This document shows, piece after piece, positions 58,003 to 64,000 of a stretch of DNA of 64,000 bases. Below the pieces are notes generated by a model. It was given only the letters and a program-made list of their open reading frames with translations, was not told where the DNA came from and ran no database searches. Both the position numbers and the translations under genes were made by a program. Position 1 is the stretch's first letter; each line of letters begins with the position of its first letter. Source of the stretch: Rhodospirillales bacterium (GTDB lineage: Bacteria > Pseudomonadota > Alphaproteobacteria > Rhodospirillales > Defluviicoccaceae); assembly GCA_016793925.1 (NCBI GenBank), contig JAEULH010000040.1, positions 1-64,000 on the forward strand, in the 5' to 3' direction.

Positions 58003-58039
58003 GGGCACCCGCCTGCGCCCGCCGGGGAAAGGCGTGCCC
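58003..58039 (-). terminator. Hairpin at the glnA stop
   Basis: On the minus strand GGGCA-CGCCT, beginning beside the glnA stop, can pair with AGGCG-GTGCCC-type sequence about 25 bases later. It has no T-run. It may stall or end transcription of glnBA. Confidence 0.35.
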
Positions 58040-59460
58040 TAGGAGGAGTAGTACATCCGAAACTCGACCGGGTGCGGCGTGTGCTCGAAGTTGTAGACCT
58101 CTTCCCATTTGAGCTGGATGTAGCCGTCGATCAGGTCGTCGGTGAAGACGTCGCCGGCCTTCAGGAAGTCGCGGTCGGCATCTAGCGCGCCGAGCGCCTC
58201 GCGCAGCGAGCCGCACACCGTCGGCACGTTCGAGAGCTCCTCCGGCGGCAGGTCGTAGAGGTTCTTGTCGATGGCGTCGCCGGGATGGATCTTGTTCTGG
58301 ATGCCGTCGAGGCCCGCCATCAGCATCGCCGCGAAGGCCAGATAGGGGTTCGCGGTCGGGTCGGGGAAGCGAACCTCGACGCGCTTGCCCTTCGGGTTCG
58401 AGGTGAACGGGATGCGGCACGACGCCGAGCGGTTGCGCGCCGAGTAGGCCAGAAGCACCGGCGCTTCAAAGCCGGGGATCAGCCGCTTGTAGCTGTTGGT
58501 CGAAGGGTTGGTGAAGGCGTTCAGGCTTTTGGCGTGCTTCATGATGCCGCCGATGTAGTAGAGCGCCGTATCCGAAAGGTCGGCATAGCCCGAACCGGCA
58601 AAGGTCGGCTTGCCGTCCGTCCAGATCGACTGGTGGACGTGCATGCCCGAGCCGTTGTCGCCGGTCACCGGCTTCGGCATGAAGGTCGCGGACTTGCCGT
58701 AGGTTTGCGCCACCATGTGGGTGACGTACTTGTAGATCTGCAGGTTGTCCGCCGACTTGAGCAGCGTGTTGTAGACCATGCCGAGCTCGTGCTGGCTCGG
58801 CGCAACCTCATGATGGTGCTTGTCCATGACCAGGCCCATGTCGGTCATGACCGAGGTCATCTCGGCGCGGAGGTCCATCGCGGAGTCGACGGGCGGGACC
58901 GGGAAGTAGCCGCCTTTGATCGGCGGCCGATGCCCGGCGTTGCCCTCGGGCAGGATCCGGCCGGTGACGTACGGGCCCTCGTCGGAGCTGAATTCGTAGA
59001 AGCAGTGGTTCATTTGCACGTCGAAGCGGACATCGTCGAAGACGAAAAATTCCGCTTCCGGACCGAAGTAGGCGGTGTCGCCGATGCCGGTCGAGGCGAG
59101 GTAGGCCTCCGCCTTGCGCGCGACCGAGCGCGGGTCGCGGATGTACGGCTCGCCGGACGACGGCTCGATGACGTCGCAGACGAGGATCATCGCCGGCTGG
59201 GCCGCAAACGGATCCATGACCGCCGAGGTCGGGTCCGGGACGAGGGCCATATCGGACTCGTTGATCGCCTTCCAACCGGCGATGGAGGAGCCGTCGAACA
59301 TCAAACCTTCGGCGAAGGCGTCTTGATCGACGAACGCCGAGGACATCGTCAAATGCTGCCACTTGCCCCGGGGGTCGGTAAAGCGCAGATCGATGTACTT
59401 GATCTCGTTTTCCTTTACGACCTTGAGCACATCGTCGGCGTTCTTGCAGTTCAGAGTCAT
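58039..59460 (-). CDS. glnA: Glutamine synthetase, type I
   Basis: A 473-residue dodecameric GSI that makes glutamine from glutamate, ammonia and ATP. Active-site motifs are visible: [40 protein letters not shown], and [11 protein letters not shown]. The adenylylation tyrosine lies in the [11 protein letters not shown] segment near the C-terminus, so GlnE control is likely. The ATG at 59460 gives the standard family start. It is 88 bp downstream of glnB, the usual alphaproteobacterial glnBA operon. Confidence 0.98.
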   Translation of the reverse strand: MTLNCKNADDVLKVVKENEIKYIDLRFTDPRGKWQHLTMSSAFVDQDAFAEGLMFDGSSIAGWKAINESDMALVPDPTSAVMDPFAAQPAMILVCDVIEPSSGEPYIRDPRSVARKAEAYLASTGIGDTAYFGPEAEFFVFDDVRFDVQMNHCFYEFSSDEGPYVTGRILPEGNAGHRPPIKGGYFPVPPVDSAMDLRAEMTSVMTDMGLVMDKHHHEVAPSQHELGMVYNTLLKSADNLQIYKYVTHMVAQTYGKSATFMPKPVTGDNGSGMHVHQSIWTDGKPTFAGSGYADLSDTALYYIGGIMKHAKSLNAFTNPSTNSYKRLIPGFEAPVLLAYSARNRSASCRIPFTSNPKGKRVEVRFPDPTANPYLAFAAMLMAGLDGIQNKIHPGDAIDKNLYDLPPEELSNVPTVCGSLREALGALDADRDFLKAGDVFTDDLIDGYIQLKWEEVYNFEHTPHPVEFRMYYSS

Positions 59461-59548
59461 GTCGCGGTTTCCCTTTGGTCCCTTTTTCGAGGTGGTATCG
59501 GCGAACGAGGGGAGGCTATGAGACGGCAACTTTTCGCCGAAAAAAAGA

Positions 59549-59914
<366 letters not shown>

Positions 59915-59980
59915 TCACACGCTCGAAAATGGATTTGGCGTCAAGTGCGTTGACCAAGCTCGTTGCGCGGCCCTCTCCGA

Positions 59981-59996
59981 AGCACAGCCTGTGCCA
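59981..59996 (-). promoter_or_regulatory. Sigma-54-type promoter for glnBA
   Basis: On the minus strand TGGCACAGGCTGTGCT matches the -24/-12 pattern TGGCAC-N5-TTGCW except for one base, with the required 10-bp spacing between the GG and GC pairs. Transcription would start near 59970, about 83 bases before the glnB ATG. Clear upstream NtrC half-sites were not found. Confidence 0.6.
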
Positions 59997-60360
59997 GTTC
60001 GGATGCGGCGCAAGTTCGCCCCCGCCGGGGATCCGTTCTCGACCGGCGCACGCGGCCCGTCCCGCCCCATTCGGCGGCGGACAAGCCCGTCGGCCGGCGC
60101 CGCATCGCCGGTCGACGGAGCGGCGCCAAAATTGCTCGCGCCATAGTCATTTGCCCAGTTTTCAGGCAGTCTCCGGCGCGTCGGTCGTCCGCCGCGACCG
60201 AGCCGCCCAGGAGGGGCATGCATAGTCGTTGCCGAACGATCCAGAATGGGACAACACTGTGGCGTCGGGCCGTCCGCGCAACTCATAAGCACGGTGCCTG
60301 CCTGCGCTTGAAAACGGGACGGCTGAAGCGCTCGCTTCTGGGAGATGGAGAACACATCGG
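59997..60360. other. Intergenic region between glnB and aapJ
   Basis: About 360 bp separating the divergent glnB and aapJ genes. It should contain upstream activator sites for glnB and the aapJ promoter; GGGAGATGGAG before the aapJ ATG is a good ribosome-binding site. A GCACGGTGC near 60287 resembles fused NtrC half-sites but lacks the normal spacer. No gene was recognised. Confidence 0.4.
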
Positions 60361-61386
60361 ATGAAAAAGCTGCTCTGTGTCGCGGCTGGGCTCGGCGTCG
60401 CGGCGATGTTTGCCGCGCCCGCCGCTTATGCCGGGCCAACCCTCGACGCCGTGAAATCGCGCGGCGAGGTCGTCTGCGGCGTCAACACGAGCCTGTACGG
60501 CTTCAGCACACCGGACGAGAAGGGACGCTGGACCGGACTTGACGTCGATGTCTGCCGCGCCGTCGCTGCCGCAGTTCTTGGCAACGCCGAGAAGGCCCGC
60601 TACGTGCCCCTCAGCGCGCAACAACGGTTCACGGCCCTGCAGTCGGGCGAGATCGACCTGCTGCCGCGCAACACGACCTGGACCCTGACCCGTGATACGG
60701 CCAACGGCCTCAACTTCACGATGATCAATTTCTATGACGGCCAGGGCTTTCTCGTGTCGAAGAGCCTCGGCGTGAAGAGCGCAAAGGAGCTCTCCGGCGC
60801 GACGATCTGCGTCCAGACCGGGACGACGACCGAGCTCAACCTCGCGGACTACTTCCGAGCCAACAACATGCCCTTCAGGCCGGTGACGATCGAAAAATAC
60901 GAGGAAGTCACCCAGGCGTTTCTCGCCGGGCGCTGTGACGCGCTGACCTCGGACAAGTCGCAGCTTGCCTCCATTCGCGCCAACGACACGCCCAAGCCCG
61001 ACGATTACGTCATCCTTCCCGAAACCATCTCCAAGGAGCCGCTGACACCGTCGGTCCGTCAGGGCGACGACCAGTGGTTCGACATCGTCCAGTGGGTTCA
61101 GTTCGCCACGGTCGAAGCGGAGGAACGGGGAATCACGTCGGAAAACGTCGACGAAAAGCTGAAGAGCGACGACCCCAACGTCAAGCGCTTGCTCGGTGTG
61201 ACGCCGGGAATGGGCGCCGCCCTCGGCCTCGACGAGAAGTGGGCCTACAACGCCATCAAGCAGGTCGGCAACTATGGTGAAAGCTTCGAGCGCAACGTCG
61301 GTCAGGGCTCGAAACTGAAGCTGGAGCGCGGTTTGAACGACCTGTGGACCCGAGGCGGACTGATGTACGCACCGCCCATCCGCTAG
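60361..61386 (+). CDS. aapJ: General L-amino acid ABC transporter, substrate-binding protein
   Basis: A 341-residue periplasmic binding protein. A signal peptide of about 24 residues ends APAAYAGPT. VKSRGEVVCGVNTSLYGFST and WTGLDVDVCRAVAAAVLG are typical of AapJ/BztA, as is GRWTGLDVDVCRA with PLSAQQRFTALQSGEIDLL downstream. AapJ binds many L-amino acids with high affinity. The permease genes aapQ and aapM follow; aapP (ATPase) is expected just beyond the window. A strong hairpin separates aapJ from aapQ. Confidence 0.95.
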   Translation: MKKLLCVAAGLGVAAMFAAPAAYAGPTLDAVKSRGEVVCGVNTSLYGFSTPDEKGRWTGLDVDVCRAVAAAVLGNAEKARYVPLSAQQRFTALQSGEIDLLPRNTTWTLTRDTANGLNFTMINFYDGQGFLVSKSLGVKSAKELSGATICVQTGTTTELNLADYFRANNMPFRPVTIEKYEEVTQAFLAGRCDALTSDKSQLASIRANDTPKPDDYVILPETISKEPLTPSVRQGDDQWFDIVQWVQFATVEAEERGITSENVDEKLKSDDPNVKRLLGVTPGMGAALGLDEKWAYNAIKQVGNYGESFERNVGQGSKLKLERGLNDLWTRGGLMYAPPIR

Positions 61387-61462
61387 AGGCGTGATGGTGA
61401 CAAACGGACCTTGTCCATCGGCAGGATCGGGCCGCCGCGCCGCAACGGCTTGTGGATCGGCT

Positions 61463-61499
61463 GATCGGGCGCCTGGAGCCCAGGCGTTCGAGCCCGATC
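61463..61499 (+). promoter_or_regulatory. Long hairpin between aapJ and aapQ
   Basis: GATCGGG-CGCCTGG pairs with CCAGGCG and CCCGATC around an AGC loop: 14 base pairs with a six-base bulge (TTCGAG) on one side. Such hairpins often stabilise the message of the binding protein or attenuate the permease genes, giving more receptor than permease. Confidence 0.6.
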
Positions 61500-61584
61500 A
61501 CCTTCGGGCGCAGGCCGGGGGCGCAAATGGCGTCGGTCCCGGCGCCGTCGCGGCACGGTCCTTGCTCATCGCAAGTCGTGCTCA

Positions 61585-62841
61585 ATGTCGGGCACGAGCC
61601 GGGCGGTAGCGGACATGACGGAGATGGGCGCCGGCGCGACGGGAAGCGGGAAGGCCGGGCCGCCGCGCCGAGCGGCGGGACCTGCGGCCGGCGCATGGTG
61701 GAACGACCGTCGCGTTCGCGCGGTCTTCTACCAGATCCTGGTCATCGGCGGGGTCTTGCTGCTCGTCTGGTTCCTTGTCGCCAACACACTGGACAACCTC
61801 AACCAGCGGAACATCGCGACCGGCTTCGGTTTTCTTCACCGCGAGGCCGGCTTCGATATCAGCGAGCGGCTGATCGATTACACTCCGGCCGACACCTACC
61901 TGCGGGCGCTGGTCGTCGGCCTGCTCAATACCATGCTGGTTTCTGTCCTCGGCGTGATTCTGGCGACAATCCTCGGCACGATCGTCGGTATCGCCCGGCT
62001 GTCGCGCAACTGGCTCGTCGCCAAGGTGGCCTCGTTTTACGTCGAGATCGTTCGCAACATTCCGGTCCTGCTGCAACTTTTCTTCTGGTACAGCATGATC
62101 ACCGAGGCCCTGCCGAGCCCGCGTCAGGCCCTCAATCCGCTGCCGGGCGTATTTTTCAGCAACCGCGGGATGCGGTTTCCGGTCCCGGAGGCCGACCCGG
62201 CCTGGACCTACGTCGCCGTCGCGTTCCTTGTCGGTGTGGGCGCCACCTGGGTCTTTGCGCGCTGGGCGCGGGCCTATCAGAACCGTACGGGGCGGATCCC
62301 GCCGACGCTGTCGGTCGCGCTCGGCCTGATACTTGGCCTGCCTCTGATCACGTACCTGGCCGCCGGCGCGCCGACTGCCATGAACATGCCGGAGCTGCGC
62401 GGGTTCAACTTTTCCGGCGGGACAACCGTCACGCCGGAGTTCACGGCGCTGCTGTTGGGGCTCGTCGTCTACACCGCCAGCTACATCGCCGAAATCGTGC
62501 GCGGCGGCATCCTCGCGGTGTCGCATGGGCAGACCGAGGCGGGCCTTGCGCTGGGCCTTCACCGCGGCGCCGTTCTGAGGCTGATCGTCCTGCCTCAGGC
62601 CCTGCGGGTCATCATCCCGCCGCTCACCAGCCAATATCTGAACCTGACCAAGAACTCGTCGCTGGCGGTGGCGATCGGCTTCCCCGACCTGGTCAGCGCC
62701 GCCAACACCACGATCAACCAGACCGGACAGGCCGTCGAGGGCATCGCCATCATCATGGCCATCTACCTCACCGTCAGCCTGTCCATCTCGGCGGTCATGA
62801 ACTGGTACAACCGCCGCATCGCGCTGCAAGGGGCGCGCTGA
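61585..62841 (+). CDS. aapQ: General L-amino acid ABC transporter, permease
   Basis: A 418-residue membrane permease of the His/Glu/Gln (HisMQ) type. The N-terminal region (WNDRRVRAVFYQILVIGG) and the long extracytoplasmic insertion between the halves are typical of AapQ/BztB. The ABC-contact loop is in SHGQTEAGLALGLHRGAVLR, followed by LIVLPQALRVIIPPLTSQYL. A Met at 61615 is an alternative start; neither has a strong ribosome-binding site. The stop lies two bases before aapM. Confidence 0.93.
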   Translation: MSGTSRAVADMTEMGAGATGSGKAGPPRRAAGPAAGAWWNDRRVRAVFYQILVIGGVLLLVWFLVANTLDNLNQRNIATGFGFLHREAGFDISERLIDYTPADTYLRALVVGLLNTMLVSVLGVILATILGTIVGIARLSRNWLVAKVASFYVEIVRNIPVLLQLFFWYSMITEALPSPRQALNPLPGVFFSNRGMRFPVPEADPAWTYVAVAFLVGVGATWVFARWARAYQNRTGRIPPTLSVALGLILGLPLITYLAAGAPTAMNMPELRGFNFSGGTTVTPEFTALLLGLVVYTASYIAEIVRGGILAVSHGQTEAGLALGLHRGAVLRLIVLPQALRVIIPPLTSQYLNLTKNSSLAVAIGFPDLVSAANTTINQTGQAVEGIAIIMAIYLTVSLSISAVMNWYNRRIALQGAR

Positions 62842-62843
62842 CG

Positions 62844-63998
62844 ATGGCTCGGCATCCGGAGTCGCCTGACGAGATCTACGCCCGCGAGGAGGAGCCGGAC
62901 GAGGGTTGGCGGCGGCCGCCACCGGTCGAAGGCGCGTCGTTGCGCGCGGTGGTCGGTGAGTGGAGCCGCAAGAACCTGTTCAGCAGCATCCCCAACACCA
63001 TCCTGACGGTGCTCTGCGCCTGGTTGCTGTGGGAAACGCTGCTTCCGCTCACCCAGTGGGGGCTTCTCGACGCGGTCTGGCAAACCGACGATTCCGCCGT
63101 CTGTCGCGCCGCCGAGCACGGCGCCTGCTGGGCCTTCATCGCCAACAAGTACCGCTTCATTCTTTTCGGTCTGTTTCCCTACGATGAACAGTGGCGGCCG
63201 CTGGTCGCCATCGCGCTTTTCGTCGCGGCGTTGGCGGTGAGTTGCGTGCCGTCGTTCTGGCGGCCGTGGCTGGTGGTCTTGTGGCTCGGCGTTATGGTCG
63301 CCTGCGGTGTTCTGATGTGGGGCGGGGTCTTCGGCCTGCGTTTCGTCGAAAACGGCCGCTGGGGCGGTTTGCCGCTGACCCTGATCCTGGCGGTCGTTGG
63401 CATCGTCTGCTCGTTCCCGCTGGCGATCGCTCTTGCGCTCGGCCGGCGTTCCAACCTGCCCGCGGTCCGCGCGATCTGCGTCGGCTTTATCGAGTTCGTT
63501 CGCGGCGTCCCGCTGATCAGCGTCCTGTTCATGGCCTCGGTGATGTTTCCCCTGTTCCTGCCCGAGGGCTTCACCATCGACAAGCTCCTCCGCGCCCAGG
63601 TCGGCATCATCCTTTTCACCGCGGCGTACCTCGCCGAAGCGGTGCGCGGCGGCCTCCAGGCGGTGCCGCGCGGGCAATCCGAGGCGGCCGACGCGCTGGG
63701 CCTGTCCTACTGGCGAAAGACGGGCCTGGTCATCCTTCCGCAGGCTCTCAAGACGTCGATCCCGGCGATCGTCAACCAGTTCATCAGCATGTTCAAGGAC
63801 ACCTCCCTGGTCATCATCATCGGTCTGTTCGATCTGCTGTCGACGGCGAAGGCGGCGCTGAGCGATCCGCCATGGCGGCCGTTCTACGTCGAAGCCTACC
63901 TGTTCGCCGCGCTGATCTATTGGATCTTCTGCTTCTTCATGTCCCGCTACAGCCAGTTCATCGAGCGCCGGTTCGAGACCGGCCATCGCCGCTCCTGA
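62844..63998 (+). CDS. aapM: General L-amino acid ABC transporter, permease
   Basis: A 384-residue permease, partner of AapQ. The N-terminal segment is acidic and cytoplasmic, then about eight helices follow. The EAA-type loop reads PRGQSEAADALGLSYWRKTG, followed by LVILPQALKTSIPAIVNQFI. FIEFVRGVPLISVLFMAS is conserved. The gene is complete and stops two bases before the window edge; the ATPase gene aapP should be next. Confidence 0.94.
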   Translation: MARHPESPDEIYAREEEPDEGWRRPPPVEGASLRAVVGEWSRKNLFSSIPNTILTVLCAWLLWETLLPLTQWGLLDAVWQTDDSAVCRAAEHGACWAFIANKYRFILFGLFPYDEQWRPLVAIALFVAALAVSCVPSFWRPWLVVLWLGVMVACGVLMWGGVFGLRFVENGRWGGLPLTLILAVVGIVCSFPLAIALALGRRSNLPAVRAICVGFIEFVRGVPLISVLFMASVMFPLFLPEGFTIDKLLRAQVGIILFTAAYLAEAVRGGLQAVPRGQSEAADALGLSYWRKTGLVILPQALKTSIPAIVNQFISMFKDTSLVIIIGLFDLLSTAKAALSDPPWRPFYVEAYLFAALIYWIFCFFMSRYSQFIERRFETGHRRS

Positions 63999-64000
63999 CT

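Noticed and set aside
61452..62843. A long upstream extension of the aapM frame
   Set aside because: It reads out of frame through aapQ and is low-complexity. aapM has a good ATG at 62844 with the family N-terminus.

Overview
The window is high-GC DNA from an alphaproteobacterium, most likely of the Rhodospirillales. This is inferred from gene content and order: flgBC-fliE-fliQ-fliR-flhB running into a CckA-like hybrid kinase, recA followed by alaS, ihfA followed by a MerR-type regulator, rplM-rpsI-argC, glnB-glnA behind a sigma-54-type promoter, and an aapJQM amino-acid transporter. The genus is not identified. Genes are densely packed, with many 1- to 8-base overlaps and GTG or TTG starts.

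Layout. 1-3.5 kb: the 3' end of a NO reductase gene (norB) with an nsrR-like NO sensor gene, then an aldo/keto reductase, a DUF533 protein and a SYLF-domain protein. 3.7-9.9 kb: a regulatory block with a 1091-residue MASE1-PAS-kinase-receiver-receiver-LuxR fusion, a FixK-like Crp/Fnr gene preceded by two operator-like repeats, an agmatinase-like ureohydrolase and a second Crp/Fnr gene. 10.0-14.2 kb: two small minus-strand genes, then pyrD, rplM, rpsI and argC. 14.5-19.6 kb: a surface-polysaccharide locus (sulfatase, WcaI-like glycosyltransferase, GDP-fucose synthase, GDP-mannose dehydratase). 19.6-21.4 kb: a strong candidate for an unannotated structured small RNA, then ihfA, merR and tRNA-Pro(GGG). 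21.4-27.7 kb: pirin, a Ca2+/Na+ antiporter, and an RTX cluster made of two intact genes, one decayed 3' remnant and an alpha/beta hydrolase between them.

27.7-38.1 kb is almost all minus strand: an FAD-linked oxidase, threonylcarbamoyl-AMP synthase, CysQ, a leucyl aminopeptidase coupled to a TAXI receptor, phosphatidylserine synthase and decarboxylase (the phosphatidylethanolamine pathway), a LysM protein, MtgA and a TPR protein. 38.2-43.3 kb: the flagellar basal-body/export cluster, with an FlhB that appears to lack one membrane segment, ending in the CckA-like kinase. 43.3-48.9 kb: a LuxR-type regulator divergent from recA, then alaS. 48.9-55.0 kb: a hydrolase-OsmC fusion, then a TAXI-TRAP transporter, DUF1850 protein and glutaryl-CoA dehydrogenase-like gene in a coupled chain. 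55.1-64.0 kb: a frameshifted HepT (DUF86) gene, an alpha-amylase with an N-terminal starch-binding-like domain, glnA, glnB and the aapJQM transporter, which runs to the window edge.

The observations most worth following up are the fused FixL/FixJ-like protein next to a FixK-like gene with spaced repeats, the six-hairpin RNA locus near 19.7 kb, the RTX duplication/decay cluster with an AT-richer patch, the shortened FlhB, and three CATTTGGG boxes between the LuxR regulator and recA. No CRISPR array, prophage, insertion sequence or rRNA operon was seen.
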